Below are positions 45,472 to 57,129 of a stretch of DNA of 64,000 nt, piece by piece. The stretch is from Cranoglanis bouderius. Lineage: Eukaryota; Chordata; Actinopteri; Siluriformes; Cranoglanididae. The stretch lies in NCBI GenBank assembly GCA_023630585.1, contig CM042551.1, positions 3,307,501 to 3,371,500 on the forward strand, in the 5' to 3' direction. The stretch's first letter is position 1; every line of letters begins with the position of its first letter. The notes beneath the pieces were generated by a model. It was not told the origin of the DNA and did no database searches. It was given only the letters and a program-made list of their open reading frames with translations. The translations under genes and the position numbers were made by a program.

Positions 45472-45507
<36 letters not shown>
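45472..45507 (+). repeat. (GT)n microsatellite
   Basis: About 18 GT units. Confidence 0.95.
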
Positions 45508-45509
<2 letters not shown>

Positions 45510-45539
45510 ATTCACACAGCTCCAGTCAGTCAAACGCCA

Positions 45540-45973
45540 CTCTCCCGCCATCCGGCTCCGCCCTCTCTCTTCCTCTATTTACTGTCATCTGTCGTTCCGC
45601 CACATCCGCTTCTCAAACACATCCGTCTCTCTTTTCCTCTTCCTACTCATCTCTCTTTACATTCCCTCCCTCTTTCATCCTCTTAATCATCCTTCTCTTT
45701 CTCTTTCTCTTAATCAATCTCACCATATTCCCTCTCTCTCTCTCTCTCTCTCTCTTTCCTAACTTTCCTTCCCTCTGTACATTTGCTCCCTCTTTATCAT
45801 TCTTTTCTCTCTCTTTCTTTCCCTCCACCATTCCATTCACACCCTATTCACATGCTCCCTCTTCCCTACCTCTCTCTTTTTCTTGTCTCTCCTTGAATTT
45901 TCTCCCTCTTTCCACATCTTCACCATTATTTTCTTCCTCTTTTTTCCTCTTTCTTCAACATTTTTCTCACCCT

Positions 45974-46023
<50 letters not shown>

Positions 46024-46375
46024 ATTCATCTCTTCTTTCTTTTTTCTCTTCCTCTTTCACTTCTCTCTCCCATTCTTTCTTTCCATTCCCACGACATCTT
46101 TTCTCTCCCTCACCTTCTCTCCTTCACCCTTTCCCTCATCATTCTTCCCCTTGTTTTCCCTCTTTCTCCCCATCTCACCATATTCCCTCTTTCTCCATGA
46201 TTCACTCTCTTTCACGTCTCCCTCATTCACTCTTTCTCTCTCTCCCTCATCACTCCTTCTTCCTCATTCTCTCCTTTTTCTCTGCTTCTAACTTCTCTTT
46301 CTCTCTCTCACTCCCTCTCAGTTCTCTTGTTTTCCTTCACCCTTTCATTCCCTCCTTCCCTCTACCTATCTCTTC

Positions 46376-46407
<32 letters not shown>

Positions 46408-46663
46408 GTCCTCTCACTTTTTTCTTTGTTTGTCTCTCGTCTCTCTCCTACCCTTTCCCCCACTTTTCCTTCACTCTATCACTTCTCCCTTTTTCGTAAC
46501 CTCCATCTCTCCATTCTTTCTTCCTTTCACTCTGTTTTTCTTTTCCACACGCCTCTTCCTCACTTTTCTTCCTCTCTCGTCTTCCTTTTCCGACTGCCCC
46601 CCCTTTCTCTTCTATCTCCTCTTGTACACTTTTTATTCTCTTCTTTTTCACCCCTCCATTTCT

Positions 46664-46735
<72 letters not shown>

Positions 46736-46830
46736 ACTTGCTTTCTCTTCTTCATTTTCATCCTCCCTGTTCACTCATGTTCTTCTTTCACTTTCCCTCC
46801 TTCCTGATCTCTTTCTCTTTATTTCATTAC
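45540..46830 (+). repeat. Pyrimidine tract of about 1.3 kb
   Basis: Nearly pure C/T on the plus strand with few purines, including (CT)n runs at about 45734-45753, 45977-46018, 46381-46406 and 46668-46731. Encodes no protein: SLSLSF frames on plus and REREKK frames on minus are artefacts of composition. Suited to triplex formation and probably recombination-prone. Confidence 0.95.
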
Positions 46831-46910
46831 CACACACACACACACACACACACACACATCACTAACCGCACACACGGAGGAATAGATAAAGATAAGGACA
46901 ACTGATGTTG

Positions 46911-46983
<73 letters not shown>

Positions 46984-47311
46984 GTGTGTGTGTGCGTGTG
47001 CAGGACATTGTGTCCCTCAGGCTGTGACATTCCGCAGTGTGTTGTGCAGTGAAGGCTGTAGTGTGTCTCTCTCTTCACATGACCTTTCATTCTTTTTTTA
47101 AAATCTTTTTTTTAACCAGCAGGAATTTTGACTTTTTTTGCTCGTCAGAGAAAATCTTTCTCTTTTAGTTGTTGTTGTTGTTTATGTTTTTCATCGTTGA
47201 GAAGGAAGTGAACCTCTGTGACCTGCCCGTCCTCAAGACGGCCGCCAAGTGGACTTGTTCCCGGATGTTCCCGCGCTCCTCACTCTCTCACACTCTTGTT
47301 TATATGTTTAA

Positions 47312-47359
<48 letters not shown>

Positions 47360-47610
47360 GGTGTGTGTGGTTGTTCAAAGTGTGTGTCTGAGAGCTGGGG
47401 ATCACAGGCAGGTCTGTGAGAGTGAAAGGTTAATGGATGGCCTTTGAATATATACTGGGACAGAAGGGGGGGGGGGGTCTTTGAAGATGGCACAGACGCC
47501 TATTCTGCTCTGTGTGTGTATGTGTGTGTGTGTGTGTGTGTGTGATTTGTTTACGTCTGAAATATAGGGCTGTGATGATCCCCTGTTATACCGAGGTGCT
47601 TGTGAGCTAT

Positions 47611-47661
<51 letters not shown>

Positions 47662-47671
47662 GTGTGTGTGT
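46831..47671. repeat. CA, GT and CT microsatellite cluster
   Basis: CA 46831-46858, GT 46914-46975, CT 47311-47359, GT 47513-47543, GT 47612-47671, and a G-run at 47466-47477. CA 46831 and GT 46914 form an inverted pair 55 bp apart. 47060-47310 between them is unassigned. Confidence 0.9.
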
Positions 47672-48179
47672 GAAGAGGTGTTATGGCTTTCCTATGGTAC
47701 GCAGGGAAGTGATGATATGGGAGAGGGTGTGATGGTGGCGAAGGATGTAATGATACGGCGAAGGGTGCCAATCTATAAAAAGGGGCGGAGCCATTATGTG
47801 TTTTGATTCCCAATCAGATCAGGTCGTCTCTTTCCCTTTAAACACTCAGCACAGTGACGCTTTTATTTTAGTGATAAATAAGCATCTGTTTGACGGAATA
47901 AACATGTTTTCTGTCCTACAGAACACCTTCTGAGACGCAGCGTTTTTTTGTTTGTTTGTTTGTTTTGCTAATTCTTCATCTATTTATTTCCTTTTTTTTT
48001 TTTTTTCCCAGACATTTTAATGACCTGTTAATTCTTAGGAACGTATCGATCGGGACCGGAGCATCGATTTAAAAGGCAGTGATTGAAATAAATCGAGGCA
48101 ACAATGATAAATCGATTATTATCCAAAAAGGACAGACGACTGGGGTGTAGCTAAAAAATTTTTTCTTTTTTTACTCAGC
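47672..48179. other. Non-coding, unassigned
   Basis: A (GTTT)n run at 47949 and a T-run at about 47990-48008, otherwise unassigned. AAATCGAGGCAACAATGATA at 48091 resembles the left flank of the 881-1140 repeat. Confidence 0.35.
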
Positions 48180-48300
48180 CATCGTATCATATCGTATCGT
48201 ATCGTATCATATTGTAGGAAAACAAACCAAATTGTTATGTTAAGAATGGAAACTGCATCGTAGCAGAGTCAGTGATTTCGTCAAATATCGATTGTTTTTT
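48180..48300. repeat. Degenerate ATCGTATC repeat
   Basis: Short run of ATCGTATC units (48181-48212), then AAGAATGGAAACTGCATC and CGTAGCAGAGTCAGTGATTT with TCAAATATCGATTG, matching the repeat at 881-1140. It suggests a shared dispersed element with a preceding AAATCGATTATTATCCAAAA block, also seen near 450-480. Confidence 0.55.
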
Positions 48301-51059
48301 TATTATTAATTAATTATGTACGATCCTATCCTATTAATTATCCCATTTATTTTCTCTGACTGACATCCAGTAACCACGACGGAGTTCTGCGAAAAATTAA
48401 TATCATTCAGTTGTATTTTGTTTATACTGAAGTCGGGTAATGTCAGAGTTTTAAGGCTCCAGGTACAGTAAGAAAAATGGTCTCAGCAGGTGGTAATGCA
48501 ATCACGGACCAAGCTGTCTTTATAAATCTCACTGCTCCGAGGGATTTCAAACCCCACACGCGCTGCCGCAGTCATGATATCAGAGACGCCTTTTCATTCG
48601 GCCCATAAAAAGAACAATAACCGAGCAGACATTCATGGAATATGAATAGGTCATAGAAACGCATTCTGTCACAGATTTCAAACAAGAACGCGCGTCGTAC
48701 GGTCGTTCAAAGAAATGCGCGTGTTCATTCATGTATGGGGAAAAAAAAAAGAAAACAAAAACATCGTAGAAATCTGTGTTTCGTTCACGTGTTAGTAAAA
48801 AAAAAAATAGTGGAATAAAAAGGGGGGACAATGCATGTGTTTGTTAAAGTCCTGTTAAAGTATCTCAGGTTATCTATAAGCTCGTGTGCTCCAAAACAAT
48901 GACCATATTTAGAAGGGATACGCATTCAAAATTTTACACTCTCTCTCTCCACCATCAATACGGACCAACGATCACGATGACATCATTCCGTACTTCGGCT
49001 TCCCATCAGATCTTCTGTCCGATCAAACGCTCTCCAGAACCTGAAGCGTCCCGCAACCCAGAGTTATAAACACCACCTTGCCGAAGTCGCTGTCGTTGTG
49101 CGAGAGAAATCGTATCAGCAGGCGTGGTTCCTGAGTGTGTCTTAGGCTGTTCGGATGCACGTTTCATTCGGTTTTCCAACCGGTATTTGTGCCAGCTCAC
49201 GGCTTAGCCCACAGGCTGTGAGGTAAGCCGGACGCTATTGGCTATTTAAAAAGGTGGAGCAGCCACTCGATGTCCCGCCCTGACTTCCTGTTTCAGTGGA
49301 AATCACATCAACACATCGAATAACGCTTTTCGTTTCAAGGCACTTCACATGGGCTTTTCATGCGGTTATGGAAATGCATGTGTTCATTCATGTATTTAAA
49401 AAAAATAAATAAATAATAATAATCATAGAACCGCACGTGTTCGTTCACGTGTTAAATGTGAAAATGAGAAATAAAATGCTTGTGTGTTCGATCATGTGTT
49501 AATTAGATAAAAAGAAAGGAAGAAAAACAGCGTGCATGTGATGTGATGGGATGTGATGTGAATAAACCCTAAGCCTTTTTGCTCGTTATAACACAAGAAG
49601 CTGAGAGGTTTTGAGAAACACGAGGAGGTCAGATACACACAGGGCCGACGGGGGGGGGGGATGGATGGACAAATCCAAAACTAAATGGATAGTTTTTTTT
49701 TTTTTTCTGGATATGTGTACGTGCGTTCTGTACGACAGAAACTGTCGGCTAAAAAAAGCTCCCGGAGCTCATTCGAAGCGAATTGGCCTGGAGAGACTTT
49801 CATCAAGTCCGTGGACAGAGTGAGACGTTATATAAGAGTCCTCGAGCGTAGAGAAGCTTCAGGAAGTAGCATGACTGGTAACAAAAGACGACCCGTGGAA
49901 TGTGGTCGGCTATTTTTTTTTTTCTTTTTTCCGTTTTCATATAAAACAGCAGTGTAGGATTTCTGAAACCACATGAGAGAAATCACGGATCCTGATGATG
50001 CCCAAGAGAGCTATCTGGGTGGGAGGGGCATACTCTCTCTCTCTCCTGTCGATCACAGCGACACTAGCCAATCAAGTGTGCGGAACAGGGTGGACAGCGC
50101 TTTCCTCCGAGTGTGTTAGACCGTAACAGGATGGTTTAGAAGAAATGGTGTTTAACTCTGTCCCTGGTATTAAACTGTGTCTCAGGTGATCTGATCACAA
50201 GTAGGCAGCGTTAAGTACGGGTCGGAAAGGGGGGGGGGTGTCACTCGAACCACACGTGGGTGTAGAGACTCCGAAAAGCTTTCTCAAATTAACTCATTGC
50301 TGCTTAAAACAAATAAAAATAAAACAAAATACAAATACCGGCTGTCAACTTTTGAATTGAAACGGAATGAAAAGTTGACTGGCCTTCACTCCATAGGATT
50401 AATAACGAAGTACATTTAGACGCATGAAAGTTTTATTTACGAACCTTCAGTACAAGCTCCATTAGTGACGTGCACAAGATCCTGGTGATAAACCGAATGC
50501 TAGGTTAAAAAAATAAAATAAAAATCAGATCGGAAAAAACGCAGCGTGTTTCTCCATGAAACGGGACAGTCTCAGTATTTCTGCGCCTCCTGGTTGAGTT
50601 TCTGTATTGGAGAAAATATGTAAAGATCATTTTATAAGGATTAATTTCAAATAATTACTCGAACGAGAGCTGGAAAGAGAAAAAAAAAAAGTTGCACACT
50701 ACTCATTATACAGAATATCAGATTGAACAGATTTAGCATTTGGGTGAATATTAATGAGTCTGTAATGTTATACAGATAAGAGTCCTGGGGGAAAATGTGT
50801 TCTTTGGATAATTACAGCTTCTTAGCTCCCTTGGAATCCTTAAGTCAGCGGTTTCCAAAACTTTTTAATTTATTTATTTTTGGACAAACGACCCCAAATG
50901 GATGTAATGAATTGTGTGCGACCCCAAGCCTCGACCATACTACATGTCTTTTATTCCAGATTTATCATTTAGTCTGCAGTGACATATGAATTTATTGTCT
51001 TATGTCAGTAAAGTGTGTGTGTGTGTAACAACAAGTGTTAAATATTTTTAAAGAAAAGA
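48301..51059. other. Non-coding, mostly non-repetitive
   Basis: 48360-48650 and 50650-50800 are non-repetitive. 49370-49500 repeats a GTTCATTCATGTATT / GTTCGTTCACGTGTTA motif, also at 48723 and 48782, suggesting a small dispersed or tandem element. Poly-A/T and G runs are scattered. Frames at 49611-49957 are low-complexity and not called. Confidence 0.35.
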
Positions 51060-51690
51060 GAGAGATATCATAAAAAAATAGCATTTAGTTTGTTATTTAG
51101 TCCTGCCCTGAATAAACTGTTTCACATAACGGATGTTTACATATTAGTCCACAAGACACAATAATAACTGGATTTACACAAACGAACCAGTTCAAAAGTT
51201 GACACACGCTCGATTCTTAACACTGTGTGTCGTTACCTGGGTGATCGACGACCGTGTTTATGTTCTGTGATAGTTGTTCACGAGTCCCTTGTTTGTCCTG
51301 AGAAGTTAAACTGCCCACTGTTCTTCAGAAAAATCCTCCAGGTCCTGCAGATCCTTTACTTTTCCAGCATCTTCTGCATAACTGACTCCTTTTCCAACAG
51401 ACTATATGATGTTCAGATCCATGTTTTCACACCGAGGACGACCGAGGGACTCGTACACGGCTATTACAAAAGGTGCACACGTTCACTGATGCACAAGAAG
51501 GCGACACGATACATTAGGGGGTGTAAACTTTTGAACAGGATGATCGGTGTAAATTGTTATCTTTTTTAATTTTATGTAGTACTGCCCTTCAGAAGCTACA
51601 TAAGATATTTACATGTTTCACCTGTTCAAAAGTTTACGAGCCCCTCCCCCCTCCGGCTCTTAACGTATCGTGTTGCCTTCTGCGCAGGAC
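51060..51690 (-). mobile_element. Tc1-type MITE, family B, copy 2
   Basis: Reverse orientation relative to 7930-8537: AGCATTTAGTTTGTTATTTA, GTCCACAAGACACAATAATA, CGTTACCTGGGTGATCGACG, CCCTTGTTTGTCCTGAGAAG, GTCCTGCAGATCCTTTACTT, then a segment beyond the 7930 copy with AGTACTGCCCTTCAGAAGC and CTCCGGCTCTTAACGTATCG. The open frame at 51225-51569 translates this repeat and is not a gene. Confidence 0.7.
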
Positions 51691-52785
51691 AAACAAGAGA
51701 CCTCGACTGTAAGTGACACAATTAAAACACACATAAAAACCGAAGGGATGTCCCTCGAACGGACTTGCCAGTCTAGCTGCATTCCTTGCAGCAGATTTCT
51801 TTTGAAAAATCGATAAGAAATGAAGCACTGAAGAAATATCGAACACAAAGAAACTTCTGGCTAATCTGTTATTTAACGCCACGCTTGCAAATCCATATCG
51901 ATTAAACGTTTCGGCATATTCCCGTGTTCGTTCTGTTCATGGTCACGCTGTGTTTTTGAGGAATTAGCGCAGGTAGCCGAACGGAGATATCCGTCCATGT
52001 TTTCTCGTCTTTTAACTCCTAAGCCTGTGCTGCGTCTCAGGACGGCGCAAAAGACCAAAATAGCACGCAGACTTTTTTATTTATTTATTTATTTTTTATT
52101 TAACCGTGGCTTGTTTGAACACGTCTCCCGGAAACATTTAAAAAATATTAGCGCACGACATCCATCTTTACACGGTAGCAAGAGCGATATTCGCAATATT
52201 TAATGCGTAAAACAAGCGAACAAAACAAAAGCGGAGATTGTGAGATTCTCTTTTTTGGGAACTCTCGCCTTAAGGTTTCTAAGTTTTCTATGAGTTTGCA
52301 TCACACACAGTAAACCGATTTTCAGAAAGTGAGGACTGTGTCGGCCTCTAGGGCGAAGACAATCACAAGGAGCCGCAATCGCTCTTTTATCACGCGGTTT
52401 TATTAGATTTCGATGTTTATTATTAGCTCGGAGGATTTCTCTGTATTTAAGCTGCGAGGACACGGTGAGGCCGAATCCCGCACGGCTTTTCCTCCACACT
52501 GTCAAAAGCGTGGAATCAGATTCCAGGTCAGAGTTGTTATTCAGTCGTAAAGATGATTCCGTCCGTCGTATAAAGACGGGACAAAGTCATCTCGGAATGA
52601 GGTGACGATAGGTGCGTCCGTGAGATAAATAGTAATCGACAGTGATGGAGGTGTGTAGAGAAGCTTTATTGTCGTTTATTCATCACGCACGCTGCACGTC
52701 CAGCTTTCTTGGTGTGGGTTATGCCTGGATTGTAGAAGGCACATCTGTATGTGTAAGTTCCTACATCTGTACAATAGCTGTAACA
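51691..52785. other. Non-coding, unassigned
   Basis: TTTA run at 52078-52096, otherwise non-repetitive. Frames at 51630-52505 have no recognised domain. Confidence 0.35.
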
Positions 52786-53505
52786 TAATCAGTCCGTCAA
52801 GGTTTTCACGGAGTTCTTTTTGTGATCGTTGCGGCCAGAAACGCTTGATTTTGTCTTTTATTCACATTTTGCAGAGTTTTTTTGTGCTTTTCTGCAGAGA
52901 ACTACTTAAATTGGTGAAGCTGCAATTACACAGAGTTGTCTCTCGCGAGTTTGCGATCGCAGAAACGAACGCAAAATCAAGGAAACTCCACAATATTCGG
53001 AGGAGGTCGCAGTTTTTCAAAATCACAGCAGATTTGGGCCGAGACGCGTGATGTGACATCATCACGACGCGCATTCAGCCAAAGCCCTCTCTGATTCACG
53101 TGCGTCGGACATGAGTACAGCTAAAAGCTCTCATTTACCAACAAACATCATTGCGAAAGACCGCGCGGAACAATTCCGTGCCATTCAGGTAGCTTTCCGC
53201 AAAAAAAAAAAGCACAAAAATCTTTGCAAGTTGCATCGCGAATTTTGAAAAACGCCGCAGCAAACTGAAGCATTTTTGGCCACAACAGTCACAAAAAAAA
53301 ACAAAAAAAAGATGTGATATTTGTTGGTAAATGAGACCTTTTAGCTGTACTCATGTTCGACGCACGTGAATCAGAGGCGGCTTTGGCTGAACGCGTGTCG
53401 TGATGACGTCACATGACACGTCTTGACCCAAATCTGCGGAAAATCTGCGGTAATTTTGAAAAATCGCAATTTCCTGTGAATATTGCAGAGTTCTGGAAGG
53501 ATTGA
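52786..53505. mobile_element. Family C cluster with inverted copies
   Basis: Three pieces of the same family. 52786-52920 is in minus orientation (TGATCGTTGCGGCCAGAAAC, GAGTTTTTTTGTGCTTTTCT). 52945-53310 is in plus orientation with nearly complete internal blocks (GCGATCGCAGAAACGAACGC, GCCGAGACGCGTGATGTGAC). 53310-53505 is again minus (ACGTCACATGACACGTCTTG to TTGCAGAGTTCTGGAAGG). The last two form a foldback over roughly 200 bp per arm. Expected for nested insertion or a rearranged duplicate. Confidence 0.7.
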
Positions 53506-53697
53506 TATGGGCAGCGGTAGCTCGGTGGTTAAGATGTTGGTTTATTGCTCGGAAGGTCGTGAGTTCAAACCCCAGCACCGAGCTGCCACTGTTGGGCCCT
53601 TGAGCAAGACCCTTAACCCTCAATTGCTCAGACGTGTAAATGAAATAAATGTAAGTCGCTCTGGATAAGGGCGTCTGCCAAATGCTGTAAATATGAT
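53506..53697 (+). mobile_element. tRNA-derived SINE, plus strand
   Basis: Head GGGCAGCGGTAGCTCGGTGG with an A-box-like TAGCTCGGTGGTTAAG, a B-box-like GAGTTCAAACCCC, body CGAGCTGCCACTGTTGGG, and a tail TAAGTCGCTCTGGATAAGGG with CGTCTGCCAAATGCTGTAAA, shared in fish with LINE 3' ends. It is inserted in or beside the family C cluster. Not a functional tRNA. Confidence 0.85.
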
Positions 53698-54054
53698 ATA
53701 TAACTCTAGTGCTACTCGGATTCAAAATGATTTATAGAAAGCTGTAAAACACAAAGCGTTCAGAGTGACTAGCTTCAAGAATATGGTCATTAAGCATGCT
53801 AGCAATAGAATACAGTCCATGCATAGACAGCAATTTCATTCACTTTTAAATATATATTTTTTTAACAAAACAAACTTCTGCTACCAAACAAAACCTGTGA
53901 AATATCTTTTGGGATTTTATATTCATATCATGTAAGGTTTTAGCGAGTGGAATAACGACTGTTTGTTCATAAAATGATTCCAAACCTTTGAGTTGCGTAC
54001 AGTACTGTACTGTATCTGTTCACTACATAGTGTATAATATAAACATGAAGAAAT
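53698..54054. other. AT-rich non-coding
   Basis: Unassigned AT-rich sequence. Confidence 0.35.
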
Positions 54055-54541
54055 GTACTGTACTGTGTAAAAGTCTTAGGAATCTCAGTACAAACTTTGT
54101 TATTTTTATTTTATGACGTCTACATGATCAAGTCGGTACAAAAACTTTTTCGGATTTCCAAACATTAGTTTTCCAGCACAGAATGAAATGTTACAGAAAA
54201 ATGTTTGTACGTCATTAAAGAAAGCAGCGTATTACATAAGAGACACTTTTCAGACAGTAAACACAACGAAGGCTGCTGGGTTTCGCTGCAAAAATAAGAA
54301 GCGAGTGCGAAAGTCAAAGTGTCCAGAAGAACTGTGTCTGGTTCTGTAAGATGCTCAATAAAACTCACCAGCTCATTTCCTTGTACTACTTTAATATTAA
54401 GTTGTTTCTTTTACTACTGTTTACTGCTCTTTACTCTTTTTTTTTAATGTAGAAACATTTAATTTCATTATTTTTGAAGGCATCTTTGCTTTACAGCATT
54501 TTTTTTTTTGCATGTGCCTGCATGGTTTGCACGTACTGTAG
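54055..54541 (-). mobile_element. Family A MITE, near full-length copy 4
   Basis: Reverse orientation with both termini visible: TGTACTGTACTGTGTAAAAG at the left and TTTGCATGTGCCTGCATGG..GCACGTACTGTAG at the right. Core includes ACAAAAACTTTTTCGG, CAGCACAGAATGAAATGT, GTCCAGAAGAACTGTGTCTG and GATGCTCAATAAAACTCACC. The antisense 67-codon frame is not a gene. It is the best reference for family ends in this window. Confidence 0.8.
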
Positions 54542-55849
54542 GTCCTAGCAGGAAGGATACATCCCTTGAACCGCTCTTGTAGTGAGTACGGACAGCATTC
54601 TGCATCGCGCTACACATTTTCAGGCCGCAGCACGCAGCCCGGTTCATAAACGTCCCCCAAATCCGATATCGATTTCGCGTTGATTTTGTACGACGTGTCT
54701 GGGTGTTGTTGTTTTTTTAATTGACATCTATAGTTCTTTTTTTCCCCCCACATGCATTGACGTTTCTAACATTTCCATTTGAACAGAAAACTCTTGGCGC
54801 TCTTTTGTTTTGTTTTTGTTTTGTTTTTGTTTTTTTTTGTTTTTTGGGATGTCTTTATCAGACTGATTTGACAGAATGTGGGTTTTTGGGGTGGGGGGAA
54901 AAAAAATAAAAACGTCCCCTATTCACGTCCCCTAATCAGCTTGTTAAAATGAGTGACGCCCAGCTCTCACTTCCCGCACTCTTCACTCTGCAGCATGCGC
55001 TGGTTTACAGGGAATTCAGGTTTAAGCAGCCGACAAGTCACAGTGAATGACATGACCATTATTGCTCTAAAAAAAAAAAAAAAAAAAAAAGTTTGGAGTG
55101 CAGAAGTGGCAGCCTCGAGAGAGTGGGAGCTTAATTATTCTCAGCTGGGAGCAGACACGTAGGTAAAAACGAGTGAGGCAGGATGGAGGAGGTTGTCCCC
55201 CGCCTGTTCTCATTCACAATGGGTAGAGGCGTTGCTATTTTAAAACATGTTCCTCTAAAAAATCTCCTCATACTGTCATGTTGAAAATCCCAACACGCCT
55301 GTACCAGCCCCGGCCAATAAAGCTGCGGGAACGAGTAACCGGGTCAGGCGCGTGCTGATATCACGTCTTTGCATCAACATATTTGACCGATCTATAACCT
55401 CGCCCACGCTTGGTTACCGTTGCTATGTAAGCTCGCAGGGCAAAATACGAGTCGCATCCACCAACAGCCGTGCTGCTAAGCATGTGCGAATCTGGAGGCG
55501 TGAACTTCTGTACGCACAGGGGGTTTTTAATAATCTGAATGACCTCGTGTCGCTTGTAGTTTATCTCTTGTGGGCGTGGCCTGTGCAGGTCGAAAAACGG
55601 TGGTTTAGTAGCCGAATGTATAGCATACAGCTAACTAAAAGATGTGTACACACCACTTTCGTTATTGTTTGAACGTCGTACTACATATTCGTTTTGTGAA
55701 CAGATTTGTTAGATAAGCGAAGCAAGCTAACCGTAATGGCTACGCACTACTTTCTTAAGCTTTATTTTTCTTCGTAAAGTCTCTAGACACATTTAAGGTC
55801 ATATAGGTCAGGATAAGGACGTTTTTTCCATCAGCGTGCGTCAAACAGT
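54542..55849. other. Non-coding; possible dispersed repeat 55550-55800
   Basis: (TTTTG)n run 54806-54845, A-run near 55071-55090. The text at 55570-55800 resembles 19165-19470. Frames at 55352-55672 show no domain. Confidence 0.35.
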
Positions 55850-56293
55850 CAGTCTGTCCAGGATTTCGCAATTTTGCGGTCGCAGAAATTAAAGCAAAAT
55901 CAAGCAAACGGCACAATACTCGGAGGAGCTTGCAGTTTTTTAAAATTACTGCAGATTTTCTGCAGATCCGGCGCATTTATATCCGGCGCATTCAGATCCG
56001 GCGCATTCAGATCCGGCGCGTTCAGCCAAAGCCCGCTTCGATTCACGTGCGTCGAACATGAGTACAGCTAAAAGGTCTCATTTACCAACAAACATCACTG
56101 CGAAAGACCGTGTGAAACAATTTCATGCGATTGTGATTTCGCCAATTCAATAGTTTTCCGGGGAAAAAAAAAACAGCACAAAAAAACTCAAGCAAGTTTC
56201 ATCGCAAATTTTTTTAAAAAGCCGCAGCAATATCAAGCGTTTCTGGCCGCAACAATCGCAACAGAAAAACGTCGCGAAATCCTGTACGGACTG
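55850..56293 (+). mobile_element. Family C element, both ends present, flanked by AACAGT
   Basis: Starts CAGTCTGTCCAGGATTTCGC and ends AATCCTGTACGGACTG at 56293. The 6 bases AACAGT occur immediately before (55844-55849) and after (56294-56299), compatible with a target-site duplication. Inside, 55966-56025 is a new 4 x 15-bp tandem ATCCGGCGCATTCAG (first and last units variant) replacing the CGGGCC..GACGTCATCACGACG part of other copies. Confidence 0.75.
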
Positions 56294-57129
56294 AACAGTA
56301 AATAGGAATGAATTACAGTTAGGAACTAAAGTTGTGAGCGTTGAACTGAAGAAACATCCGAGGAATCATTCAGGCTACTTCAAGTGTCGCTTTGTCACCG
56401 AAGTCGCGGCTCTGAGTCGCATACGTACGTAGAAAAATGAAAGGTCGCCCCTCTCTTGCTAGTGTGAACGTAAAGTAAGCCACCTCTGAATGCGTGTAGC
56501 TGTTCCACAGTGAACACTGATGTATTCTGCGAGTTAACACACCAGATAAATTATCCAGTGAATAACATGGTGTATAATCGGACTGTCGTCCCTCCTGACT
56601 CCGCCCACTCATTAACACTTCCCTAAACAGCTATTACTCATTTTGTGAAGGTTAGGAATATGGATTTCCCGTGTAATCGCTCTGCCTGCTTGTTTCTGAT
56701 CTCCGCCACGTCACCTGTATCGATAACGCGATGTAATAATCATGTAACCAAATAATTATCAGGATTTTTCCGGTCGATGCGGAAATGGCACGCATTAATC
56801 ACAGTTATTACGGCAAGTTGCATAAACAGTGTGAATACGGTATGTACAAACCTCGAAGTCAAACCTGGTACTGTCTGTTAATACATGAACACAGAAATAA
56901 ATGCACGCCAGACTTGATTATGCCGAGTCCGGGGATTTGTAATTGATCTGATTTTCGTCTGCAGTCTCACCGTGTCCAAGTGCTGCAATCGGAAATGCTT
57001 TGACTTTTAAAAAACATTATTATGGACAGTATGATTCGACGCACCTTGAACACCCGAGTCCAATTTTTCAGACTTTACACAAAACCAGATTTGATTTGTC
57101 CGTAGTCTGATTCGCAGAGTCGTTACCAA
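56294..57129. other. Non-coding, unassigned
   Basis: 56370-56470 (AAGTCGCGGCTCTGAGTCGC) loosely resembles 11560-11690. 56650-57120 non-repetitive. Confidence 0.35.

Noticed and set aside
45434..46905. Frames of 100-285 codons rich in Ser/Leu
   Set aside because: Translations of a pyrimidine tract; composition alone explains the open frames.
47169..47447. 92-codon frame with a hydrophobic start
   Set aside because: The second half is a CT-repeat translation and no donor was found before it.
51225..51569. 114-codon frame
   Set aside because: It lies entirely in a family B MITE copy.
53506..53600. tRNA gene
   Set aside because: A-box and B-box-like motifs occur in a SINE with a LINE-type tail; no cloverleaf is established.
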